A stretch of DNA of 64,000 nt from an uncultured Trueperaceae bacterium (GTDB lineage: Bacteria; Deinococcota; Deinococci; Deinococcales; Trueperaceae). The stretch covers positions 1 through 64,000 of the forward strand of contig CALCHY010000048.1 of NCBI GenBank assembly GCA_937907415.1, read 5' to 3'. Shown piece after piece: positions 57,392-64,000 of the stretch. Position 1 is the first letter of the stretch. Each line of letters opens with the position of its first letter. The position numbers and the translations under genes were made by a program. The notes beneath the pieces were generated by a model. It ran no database searches. It was not told where the DNA came from and saw only the letters and a list, made by a program, of their open reading frames with translations.

Positions 57392-57753
57392 GCGGCGTTC
57401 GCCCTCGGGTGGGGGCCCGGCTGGCCCTTGAGGTTCACCGTGACGCCCATGGCACGTAGGCCGTAGATGTAGGCGATTTGGTCCTCGTCGTCGTTGTCGT
57501 AAGCCGAGTCCGCGTGCTTCTTGATGGCCTCTTGGGTGGTGTCGTTGGTCTCCCAGCGGGCGACGATCGGGTGGAGGTCAGCTTCGGCGCGCGAGCGGGG
57601 GATCTCGAGCTTGCGCGCCATGCCGAAGGCCACGAGGAGTACGACGTGCTTACTGCCGGCCTTGGGTTCCCACTGGCGGAGGCCTTCTAGGATCCGCTCC
57701 CAGCGGAACTCCATCTGTGCGGGGGTGAGGGTGAACCGTTCACGTTTTGTCAT
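57388..57753 (-). CDS. Stand-alone copy of the primase C-terminal module
   Basis: 121 residues. Nearly collinear with the C-terminal 110 residues of the next gene: EFRWERILEGLRQWEPKAGS / KHVVLLVAFGMARKLEIPRS against EFRWRRTLEGLAAWAPVDGK / KHTVLLVAFGIARKLQVSQS, then LHPIVARWETND and YGLRAMGVTVNLKG. The module is helical and lacks the primase catalytic motifs, so it looks like a partner, a helicase-like adaptor or a decoy. Its ATG overlaps the primase TGA by one base. Unusual pairing of full-length and C-terminal-only versions. Confidence 0.75.
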   Translation of the reverse strand: MTKRERFTLTPAQMEFRWERILEGLRQWEPKAGSKHVVLLVAFGMARKLEIPRSRAEADLHPIVARWETNDTTQEAIKKHADSAYDNDDEDQIAYIYGLRAMGVTVNLKGQPGPHPRANAA

Positions 57754-58745
57754 CAGCTACTCCAGTTAGTGGATTTGGGTCCGCCTTTTAGGTCGACCTT
57801 GACCCCGAGGGTGCGGAGCCCGTTGATGTGGGCGTCTTTAGCGTCGGAGGAGTAGGCCCAGGAGGCGTTCTTGAAGATGGATTGCTCGGTGGAGTCTTTG
57901 GTGTTCCAGGTGGCGACGATCGGGTAGAGGTCGCTCTCCGCTTGGGATTGGCTGACCTGTAGTTTTCGGGCGATGCCGAAGGCGACGAGGAGCACCGTGT
58001 GCTTCTTGCCGTCAACGGGCGCCCAGGCGGCGAGCCCTTCGAGCGTGCGGCGCCAGCGGAACTCCTCCTGGTCTTCCGTGAGGGGCTCATCTTGGCCGCG
58101 CTTCCTCTTCCGGAGGTCGATTGACACTGGCGTGTGTGGCGCCTTGGCAGTTAGCGGGAAGGCCTTCTGGATCTGTTCGGCGGTGTAACGCCGGCCGGGT
58201 TCGTCGATCACGCGCTTGACGAGGAACGGGTTGTCGGTTTCCTTGCGGTGCATGAACCCTGGCACGCGCAGGACGCGCGCGAGGTCTTTGGATTGGGTGC
58301 AGCCTCCGAAGCGCTTGATGAGGTGTTGGTTGACGTTCGCGTACTCGCGTTGGTCGATGCTCTGATTGTCGGCGGCGTACCAGTAGGCGTGGAGCCCGTT
58401 GCGGCTTTCTATGACGGCGCTTGGGGGCAGTTTGCAGCGGATGAGCTCGAGTAGCTTGTTGAGCTTGTCCTTGGGGTCGGGGGTGTCGTCGATGTCGCAG
58501 ATGTAGGCGCGGACGCGTTTGATGTTTTCGGCTTTGCGGCCTTTCAGGTCGGTTTGGTTGACGGCGTAGAAGATGCCCATGCCGCGCTGGTTGAATTGCT
58601 CGAGTTTGGCTTGGTGCTCTTCTAGGGTGCCGTGGATGATTTGGGCGTGGCCTGGGACTTTGCTGTTGTCGGGGATCACCTGGAAGGTTTGGGGTCCTTC
58701 TAGGAGGGTGAGGAGTGTGGTGGGGGTCGCGGGAGCGGTTGTCAT
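57753..58745 (-). CDS. RepB/AEP-type primase-like replication protein
   Basis: 330 residues from the ATG at 58745 (GAAGGA upstream; the longer frame is rejected). The first about 200 residues resemble RepB/AEP primase domains: FQVIPDNSKVPGHAQIIHGTLEE, MGIFYAVNQTDLKGRKAENIKRV, catalytic CDIDDTPDP (DxD-type motif), VIESRNGLHAYWYAAD (His of the AEP motif II) and LRVPGFMHRKETDN. The last about 110 residues form a separate module, repeated in the next gene. Such proteins prime DNA synthesis on plasmids and phages. This supports a plasmid- or phage-derived segment. Confidence 0.8.
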   Translation of the reverse strand: MTTAPATPTTLLTLLEGPQTFQVIPDNSKVPGHAQIIHGTLEEHQAKLEQFNQRGMGIFYAVNQTDLKGRKAENIKRVRAYICDIDDTPDPKDKLNKLLELIRCKLPPSAVIESRNGLHAYWYAADNQSIDQREYANVNQHLIKRFGGCTQSKDLARVLRVPGFMHRKETDNPFLVKRVIDEPGRRYTAEQIQKAFPLTAKAPHTPVSIDLRKRKRGQDEPLTEDQEEFRWRRTLEGLAAWAPVDGKKHTVLLVAFGIARKLQVSQSQAESDLYPIVATWNTKDSTEQSIFKNASWAYSSDAKDAHINGLRTLGVKVDLKGGPKSTNWSS

Positions 58746-58755
58746 CTGGATTCCT

Positions 58756-59217
58756 TCACGTGTCGGTCGCGCCTCTTGGGTTCGACGCGTTATACGCACG
58801 TTTCGCTCTTGCGATCTGCGCTTCTATTTTGTTGGCTTGGTGTTGCCTGAAGATAGTGAGCTCGTACCCGTCGCTGCCGGCGGTGCTGACGAGGACGGCG
58901 CCGGTGCCGAAGAGGCTGGCGAGGATGGGGGTGCGTACTCGGATGTCCGTGATGCGGTCGAGTCTGATGACTTGGGTGTGTCGTACGAGGATGCCGGTGT
59001 GCGCGATGATCTGTTCACTGGTGACTTCCCAGTCGTGTTGGCGGTTGTGCAGGAAGCTCGCGAGAGCGATTACGGACACGCCGACTGGGATGAGGGCGCT
59101 CCAGTTGGCGTGGATGAGGGTGTGTAGGCCGAGGGCGAGGGCGAGCAGCAGGCTGTAGAGGAGCGCAGGGAGCACGAAGCTGGCCCGATGGCGGCTGATG
59201 GTGTAGCCCCGGGTCAT
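58756..59217 (-). CDS. Bacterial PH-domain membrane protein
   Basis: 153 residues: a TM hairpin (about 15-55, LPALLYSLLLALALGLHTLI and ALIPVGVSVIALASFL) followed by a PH-like domain with TSEQIIAHTGILVRHTQVIRLDRITDIRV and ILASLFGTGAVLVSTAG, as in the YdbT/DUF304 family. These are small membrane proteins of uncertain role. Overlaps the preceding TPR gene by four bases. Confidence 0.82.
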   Translation of the reverse strand: MTRGYTISRHRASFVLPALLYSLLLALALGLHTLIHANWSALIPVGVSVIALASFLHNRQHDWEVTSEQIIAHTGILVRHTQVIRLDRITDIRVRTPILASLFGTGAVLVSTAGSDGYELTIFRQHQANKIEAQIARAKRAYNASNPRGATDT

Positions 59218-60824
59218 GGTTGGTTGATCCGTTCCAGGATCTGCTTGGCGGGCTCGTAGTCGGTTTGGGCTGCGCGCCTCCAGGTTTGGTGCGCGGCGCG
59301 CGTGTCGCCTTCGAGGGCGTACGTCCAGGCAATGAGGTGCAGGGTTTCCCCTGCTTCTTGCTTGAGGTTGCTGGCGGCTTCGCGGGCTTGTGGGTACTGC
59401 TCGAGTTGCAGGTGGGCGTGGTAGGTGCTGCGCGCGATGTGAGGGTCTTCTTGATTGGCTTGGGCGTAGTGGGTGAGGGCGGCGCTGGGGTTGTTTTGGG
59501 TCATGGCGAGGTCGCCAGCGTAGGCGTGCGCGGCGCTAGTGGCGAGGGGGTTGCGGGTGGCGGCGTCGGCGTACGCGAGTGCCTCTGGAGTTTCGCTAAG
59601 CGCGTGGTGCGCTTTGGCGAGGAGCAGGAGGAGCGCGTATTGGGTTTCGTCGTTCATGCTCGTTTCGTTGGCGCTGGTGAGGGGGTGGGCGCCAGCTGCT
59701 TTGAGGGCTGTTTCGGCGGCGGCGATGGTTGCGTGGGGGTCGCCGGCTGCGTCGAGTGCGAGAGCGAGGCGCGCGTTGGTGCTGGCGGGGTCACTGCCGT
59801 GCTTGAGGGCTTGGCGGTGCTCGTTGGCTGCTTCGGTGGGTTTGCCTTGGTTCTCTAGTTCGAGCGCGACGATGGTGCGCGCCGTGTGGTTGGTGGGGTC
59901 GTACTTGAGTGCTTCGGTGGCGATGCTGGCGGCTTGGCTCCACTGGTTTTGGGTGGTGTGGTACACGGCGATTTCAGTGAGGGCGTTGGCGTCTTGGGTG
60001 CTCATCGCTTGTTGGGCAGCGGCACGGTAATGCTGTTGCGCGTAGTCGTTCATGCCTGCTTTGGTGTAGGTGCGGCCGAGGAGCAGGTCGCGTTTGTCCC
60101 CGCTTGCGAGCGCTTGGGCGTGGTGGATGGCTGCGTCACTGGGGAACAGTTCGATGATGGCTGTCATCCGCAGGTGCTTGAGTTCGGGCGTTATGGGGGT
60201 GACTTTGAGGAGCTGTTGGAGGGTGGTTATGGCGTCAGTGGGTGTTTCGTTCATGTAATGGAGGGTGGCGGAGGCGGTGAGGATGAGGCTTATGGCTTCT
60301 AGTGCTGTGGGGGTAAGGTCTTCCCCTTCGGGGAGTTCGTTGAGGCTCGCGATGCCTTGGCGGGCTTCTAGTGTGTCGGTGAGGAGGCCTGCGAGGGCTC
60401 GCTGTGCGGTGGCGTGGTCGCCGGCTTGCGCCCTGGCGAGCGCTTCGTTGTAGCGGCTGGCGAACGTGGCGGGCCGGACGCTGACGAAGGCGTTCGCGGC
60501 AGCGCGGTGGGCGCCGAGGCGCGCTTCGGTGAGGCCTAGCAGGAAGTACAGGTCGGCGTGCCGCTCCGGGGCTGTGGTGGTGAGTGCCAGCATGAGCTGC
60601 GAGCGCGCTTCTTCCGGTTGGTTTTGCTCCAGTAGGTGTGCGGCGGTACCGATCGGGTCGCGGGGGGCCTCGTAGGAGGCGGCTAGGGCGTCGATCGGCT
60701 GCATGGTGATTCTGCAGTCGCGCGTGGCGCCGGGTCCAGCGCAGGTGAGTGGCTCGATCTGCGCGACCGCGCCGCCGGCTAGGGCTAGGGCCGCGATGGC
60801 GAGTGTGGTGAGTCGTGGCTTCAT
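59214..60824 (-). CDS. Secreted TPR-repeat protein
   Basis: 536 residues from the ATG at 60824 (AGGAAGG upstream), with signal peptide TTLAIAALALAGGAVA. Followed by about 11 TPR-like repeats (patterns such as ADLYFLLGLTEARLGAHRAA and HYRAAAQQAMSTQDANALTE) to residue about 520. Two cysteines lie near the mature N-terminus (LTCAGPG, RDCRIT). TPR proteins scaffold complexes; being next to pilB it may assist the pilus machinery in the periplasm, an inference from position. Confidence 0.8.
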   Translation of the reverse strand: MKPRLTTLAIAALALAGGAVAQIEPLTCAGPGATRDCRITMQPIDALAASYEAPRDPIGTAAHLLEQNQPEEARSQLMLALTTTAPERHADLYFLLGLTEARLGAHRAAANAFVSVRPATFASRYNEALARAQAGDHATAQRALAGLLTDTLEARQGIASLNELPEGEDLTPTALEAISLILTASATLHYMNETPTDAITTLQQLLKVTPITPELKHLRMTAIIELFPSDAAIHHAQALASGDKRDLLLGRTYTKAGMNDYAQQHYRAAAQQAMSTQDANALTEIAVYHTTQNQWSQAASIATEALKYDPTNHTARTIVALELENQGKPTEAANEHRQALKHGSDPASTNARLALALDAAGDPHATIAAAETALKAAGAHPLTSANETSMNDETQYALLLLLAKAHHALSETPEALAYADAATRNPLATSAAHAYAGDLAMTQNNPSAALTHYAQANQEDPHIARSTYHAHLQLEQYPQAREAASNLKQEAGETLHLIAWTYALEGDTRAAHQTWRRAAQTDYEPAKQILERINQP

Positions 60825-60837
60825 GCTGCGGGCCTTC

Positions 60838-62346
60838 CTAGTCGAGGGTGGTCGCGAGGACCTCTTCGAGGGTTGTGTGGCCCACAAGGGCCTTGTCGAT
60901 GCCGTCCTGGCGCAGGGTGGTCATGCCGCTGGCTAACGCGAGCTCGCGGATGTCTTGGGTGGTGGCGTTCGCGCCGATTGCGTCTTCGATGTCGGGCGTG
61001 ATGCTCATGAGTTCGTGGATGGCGAGGCGCCCGAGGTAGCCGGTGTGGTTGCACTTGTCGCAGCCGCGGCCGGTCTTGACTCGTACGTTGTCGTCGAGCT
61101 CGAGGCTGAGGCGCTTGAGGGTTTGGGGGTCGGGGCGTTGTTCGTTGATGCAGTGGGGGCAGATTCGCCTGACGAGGCGTTGGGCGAGTACGCCGAGGAG
61201 GCTGGTGGCGAGGTTGTAGCTTTCGACGCCCATCTTGATGAGGCGCCCGGGGGCGCTGGGGGCGTCGTTGGTGTGTACGGTGGCGAGGAGCATGTGCCCG
61301 GTGAGGGCGGCTTCCGTGGCGGTGCGGGCGGTGTCGGTGTCGCGGATCTCGCCGACCATGATGATGTCGGGGTCTTGCCGCAGGTAGGCGCGTAGGGCGC
61401 GGGCGAAGGTGAAGCCGGAGCGCTCGTTGAGTTGCGCCTGGTTGATGCCGGGCAGCTCGTACTCGACGGGGTCTTCGATGGTCATGATGTTGACGTCGGG
61501 TTGCGATAGGCGCTTGAGGACGCTGAAGAGCGTGTAGCTCTTGCCGCTGCCGGTGGGGCCCGTGATGAGGAACATGCCGTATGGTTTGTGGATCTGGTTC
61601 TTGAAGGCGTTGAGGTTCTGGTCCGTGAACCCGAGGTTCTCGATCTCGACGAGCGCGCGGGCTTTCTGCAGCACCCGCATGACGACGCGTTCGCCGTGGA
61701 TGGTGGGGCTGGTGCTGACGCGTAGGTCGGCGTTCTTGCCGTCCCACCTGAAGGCGATGCGGCCGTCTTGGGGGTTGCGGCGTTCGGCGATGTCCATGCC
61801 GGCGAGCACCTTGGCGCGCGCGACGAGGCTCCTGGCCATGCGGGCGGGCAGGGTGGCGTGGGGGATGAGGCGCCCGTCGATGCGGTAACGCACGCTCACT
61901 TCGCCTTCGCCGGTTTCGATGTGAATGTCACTGGCGCGTTGCTCGAGCGCCTTGGCGATGAGGGTGTTGAGGTTGTGAACAGCTACGCTGTCCACCTCGT
62001 CGCCTGCTTCTGCCTCTTCGGGTGCGTCGGAGTGTGCGTCGTCCTCCAGGCGCAGGCCTTGGTCATTCTCGGGGTAGTGCTCGCTGAGTAGGGCGGTGAT
62101 CTGTTGGGGGCTGGCGTAGGTTGGGGTGATGCGTAGGCCCGTGATGATTTCGAGGGCTGAGAGTTTGCGGAGGTTGCGGGGTTCGCTGGTTAGGACTGCG
62201 AGGGTCTCCCCTTTGACCAGTAGGGGTATGACCTGGTGTTGGATGGCGATGTCGCGCGCGAGCGCTTGGATGGCGTCGCGGTCGATGTGGGGTGGGTGTT
62301 CGGCGCCGGGCGCGAAGGTTGTGGGGTGGGGCGCGGCGAGGCTCAT
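60838..62346 (-). CDS. pilB: Pilus extension ATPase PilB
   Basis: 502 residues from the ATG at 62346. One N-terminal MshEN-like domain (to about 110), then the GspE/PilB ATPase: ASDIHIETGEGEVSVRYRIDG, RVSTSPTIHGERVVMR, Walker A GPTGSGKSYTLF (about 265), the Asp box TIEDPVEY, Walker B IIMVGEIRDTDTA, His box GHMLLATVHTND, and the tetracysteine RICPHC...GCDKCNHTGY typical of PilB/GspE. It powers pilus extension at the inner membrane and contacts PilM and PilC. GGTAGAAT seven bases before the ATG, so probably leaderless. Divergent from pilC with a 51-base gap. No pilT gene is seen in this window. Confidence 0.95.
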   Translation of the reverse strand: MSLAAPHPTTFAPGAEHPPHIDRDAIQALARDIAIQHQVIPLLVKGETLAVLTSEPRNLRKLSALEIITGLRITPTYASPQQITALLSEHYPENDQGLRLEDDAHSDAPEEAEAGDEVDSVAVHNLNTLIAKALEQRASDIHIETGEGEVSVRYRIDGRLIPHATLPARMARSLVARAKVLAGMDIAERRNPQDGRIAFRWDGKNADLRVSTSPTIHGERVVMRVLQKARALVEIENLGFTDQNLNAFKNQIHKPYGMFLITGPTGSGKSYTLFSVLKRLSQPDVNIMTIEDPVEYELPGINQAQLNERSGFTFARALRAYLRQDPDIIMVGEIRDTDTARTATEAALTGHMLLATVHTNDAPSAPGRLIKMGVESYNLATSLLGVLAQRLVRRICPHCINEQRPDPQTLKRLSLELDDNVRVKTGRGCDKCNHTGYLGRLAIHELMSITPDIEDAIGANATTQDIRELALASGMTTLRQDGIDKALVGHTTLEEVLATTLD

Positions 62347-62353
62347 AGTCCTG

Positions 62354-62359
62354 ATTCTA
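62354..62359 (-). promoter_or_regulatory. Leaderless -10 box of pilB
   Basis: TAGAAT in GGTAGAAT, seven bases before the pilB ATG. Confidence 0.6.
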
Positions 62360-62382
62360 CCTTTTTCATGTCTTGCCTGGTC

Positions 62383-62388
62383 TAAACT
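62383..62388 (+). promoter_or_regulatory. Candidate -10 box of pilC
   Basis: TAAACT, nine bases before the pilC ATG; same TAAACTGAG phrase seen at other promoters in the window. Confidence 0.5.
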
Positions 62389-62397
62389 GAGTGTGAG

Positions 62398-63603
62398 ATG
62401 CCTACCTTTACTTATCGTGCTTATGACCAGTCTGGTCGAGTCGTAAACGGCTCGATTGATGCGCCGAACGAGGCGGTGGCGCACGACCGCCTGGCCGCTC
62501 GCGGCGTCAGCTCCTTCCAAGTCACCCAGAAGGGCGTGGCCGCGAACGCCTTGGCTGGCGGCGTCCCGAAGGAGCTCCTGCCGCTGGTGACTCGCCAGCT
62601 CGCTACCGTCATCTCTTCGGGTACCCATTTGGCTGTCGCGTTGGACGTGTTGGCTAGCCAGCCGTTACCGGTTGGCGCTAAGCGCGTCTTGCGCGTTCTG
62701 GGGGCTGATGTTCGTTCGGGTGTGGCGTTCTCGGCGGCGTTGTCGCGCCACCCGGGCACCTTCTCGGACTTCTTCGTCCAGATGATCAAGGTGGGTGAAG
62801 CCACGGGTGATCTTGAGGGTGCCCTGGAGCGTGTGGCTGACCACCTGGAGAAGGTGGCGTCCACCCGCCAGAAGGTCGTGGGGTCACTCATCTACCCGGT
62901 GAGCGTGCTGGTGATCGGGTTGCTGGTGACTTTCGCGCTCTTGCGTTGGGTGGTGCCGCAGTTCGCCAGCGTGCTGGAGGGGTTCGGGAGTGATTTGCCG
63001 GCCGCCACGCAGTTCCTGGTGAGCGCGTCCGAGTTCGTGCAGGAGAACACCTTGTTGCTGCTCGCGCCGTTCGCCGTGTTGGGGCTGGTGTGGTGGTTGG
63101 TGATGCGTTCTCGGCGGGGGCGAGAGTTGGTCGGGGAGTGGTCGCTTGGCTTGCCGGTGTTGGGCGGCTTGATGCACCGGGGTGAGATGGCGACTTTGGC
63201 TTCGACGTTGGCCGCGGCGGTGAACTCGGGCGCTTCGCTGGTGATGGGTCTTGAGCTCGCGACCGGATCTAGCCAGAACTGGTTCTTGAAGCGCCGCCTG
63301 GCTGAGGTGCGGTCGGATGTGGAGCAGGGTAAGGGCTTGAAGGATGCGTTCGGGGCGTCTGGTGCTTTCTCGAGCTTGTTTGTGTCGATGGTGGGGGTGG
63401 GCGAGGAGTCGGGTGATCTGCCGCGGATGCTTGAGAAGGTGACGGTGTTCTATGACCGTGAGGTGGAGGCGGGCGCGTCCAGGTTGGTGAGTTTGCTGCA
63501 GCCGGTCATGATCCTTGTTCTCGGTTTTCTCATTGGTGGCTTAGCTTACTCGCTCTTCGCGCCGATTTTCTCCCTGGTGACAGCCGGCCCAAATGCAATC
63601 TAG
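62398..63603 (+). CDS. pilC: Pilus inner-membrane platform PilC
   Basis: 401 residues. Begins MPTFTYRAYDQSGRVVNGSI, the usual PilC/GspF start, then two GspF domains: LLPLVTRQLATVISSGTHLAVAL...ALERVADHLEKVAS and the repeat MATLASTLAAAVNSGASLV...PRMLEKVTVFYDREVEAG. Three main membrane segments: SLIYPVSVLVIGLLVTFALL, LLLLAPFAVLGLVWWLVM and VSLLQPVMILVLGFLIGG. It anchors PilB and relays its motion to the pilin pool. Divergent from pilB; a further pilin gene follows 250 bases downstream. Confidence 0.95.
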   Translation: MPTFTYRAYDQSGRVVNGSIDAPNEAVAHDRLAARGVSSFQVTQKGVAANALAGGVPKELLPLVTRQLATVISSGTHLAVALDVLASQPLPVGAKRVLRVLGADVRSGVAFSAALSRHPGTFSDFFVQMIKVGEATGDLEGALERVADHLEKVASTRQKVVGSLIYPVSVLVIGLLVTFALLRWVVPQFASVLEGFGSDLPAATQFLVSASEFVQENTLLLLAPFAVLGLVWWLVMRSRRGRELVGEWSLGLPVLGGLMHRGEMATLASTLAAAVNSGASLVMGLELATGSSQNWFLKRRLAEVRSDVEQGKGLKDAFGASGAFSSLFVSMVGVGEESGDLPRMLEKVTVFYDREVEAGASRLVSLLQPVMILVLGFLIGGLAYSLFAPIFSLVTAGPNAI

Positions 63604-63614
63604 GTTACACTTGA

Positions 63615-63728
63615 GAGTTGGGTGGTTCGGCCTGTTAGTAGACCAACAAGTGCGTTAGGATTCACGCTCCTGACGCGCTTCGCGTTACTGTCCCGAGTAG
63701 GATACTCACGGCTCAACTTCCCCAACTC
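63615..63728. ncRNA. Possible structured RNA between pilC and the pilin gene
   Basis: GAGTTGGG (63615-63622) and CCCAACTC (63721-63728) can pair to close about 98 bases containing perfect hairpins: ACGCG/CGCGT (63673-63685) and GAGTA/TACTC (63695-63707), and a GCGT/ACGC pair near 63654. It does not match a known RNA family that I recall. A leader of the pilin mRNA, if transcribed through from pilC, or an independent RNA. Confidence 0.35.
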
Positions 63729-63826
63729 ACTGCCACCGCGCCCTTGTACTCACCTGGCTTCCAGCGTGGGGTGATCGCCAACTTTGGGCACCGTCGGCAT
63801 TCTCTCTTTTCTATGTTCCGCCCGGC

Positions 63827-63832
63827 TATAAT
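63827..63832 (+). promoter_or_regulatory. Promoter -10 of the pilin gene
   Basis: TATAAT 20 bases before the ATG, with GGAGG in between; no clear -35. Confidence 0.65.
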
Positions 63833-63852
63833 CGTTGTGGAGGATCTTTTTT

Positions 63853-64000
63853 ATGAAGCAGAATCGTTCAGCTGGTTTCACCCTTATGGAGATCATGATC
63901 GTGGTCGCCGTGATCGCGGTCTTGGCTCTCGCTCTACTTCCGAACCTGTTGTCTTCGCGGCAAGCGGTGCAGGACTCGGCCATCGAAGCGTCCCTGCAGC
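63853..64000 (+). CDS. Type IV pilin (start only)
   Basis: Cut by the window end after 49 codons. MKQNRSAG is followed by FTLMEIMIVVAVIAVLALAL, a type III prepilin site with Glu at +5, then LPNLLSSRQAVQDSAIEASL. A perfect prepilin N-terminus with GGAGG and TATAAT upstream. It follows pilC and a foldable leader. Either a second major pilin or a minor pilin. Confidence 0.9.
   Translation, partial: MKQNRSAGFTLMEIMIVVAVIAVLALALLPNLLSSRQAVQDSAIEASLQ

Noticed and set aside
63620..63720. Resemblance to the end of 23S rRNA (TACTAACAGGCCGA)
   Set aside because: Only a short stretch matches on the minus strand and the neighbouring sequence is not rRNA.

Overview
The window is GC-rich bacterial DNA and most genes lie on the minus strand. 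Three things point to Deinococcota. A gene at 51.0-51.5 kb reads as DdrB, the single-strand-DNA-binding repair protein known from that phylum. Several genes have a -10 box (GGTAGAAT or TAAACT) only a few bases before the start codon, a leaderless style common in Deinococcus. The ribonucleotide reductase is of the B12-dependent class. The phylum is an inference. An AddA/AddB-like pair is present although the well-studied Deinococcus genomes lack RecBCD/AddAB, so a less familiar branch is possible.

Layout. 0-3 kb: a MalT-like STAND ATPase cut by the window edge, divergent from an OmpR-like response regulator. 3-9.6 kb: two small genes, a major-type pilin, then a DsbA-like thioredoxin, pilM, pilN, pilO and pilQ as one leftward operon. 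9.6-16 kb: an island of different character with IS3 and HTH-gene remnants, a 1374-residue STAND NTPase of antiphage (AVAST) type and a secreted protein. 16-37 kb: a leftward 21-kb operon whose first gene encodes a 4967-residue PilV-like prepilin carrying about 47 Ig-like domains, 7 FN3 domains, a discoidin domain and a cysteine-rich C-terminal domain. It continues with two small membrane proteins, a PilW-like pilin and a 1523-residue PilX-like protein with an RCC1-like propeller, 10 FN3 domains and the same C-terminal domain. 37-41 kb: a YacL-like PIN/TRAM protein, a PilP/GspC-like protein and two paralogous lipoproteins, then a lone plus-strand secreted protein.

42-53 kb is a DNA-metabolism block: AddA-like and AddB-like helicase/nucleases, a RuvC-like nuclease, a class II ribonucleotide reductase with a mini-intein, DdrB, and a SLOG-DUF4326 fusion, followed by an IscB remnant. 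53-59 kb holds a membrane-tethered Mrr-like nuclease, an unknown protein, a ParB-like protein, a protein with a histone-H1-like tail and HTH motifs, a third lipoprotein paralog, an AEP-like primase with a neighbouring copy of its C-terminal module, and a PH-domain protein. This looks plasmid- or phage-derived. 59-64 kb returns to pili: a secreted TPR protein, pilB, divergent pilC, and the start of another pilin behind a foldable leader.

Read together, pilM/N/O/Q, a PilP-like protein, pilB, pilC and several pilins form a type IV pilus system. The 16-37 kb operon looks like a large, unfamiliar pilus-tip adhesin complex in which stalk, propeller and binding domains are built directly onto minor pilins. 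No PilY1-like gene is seen in the window. This operon is the best candidate for an undescribed system.
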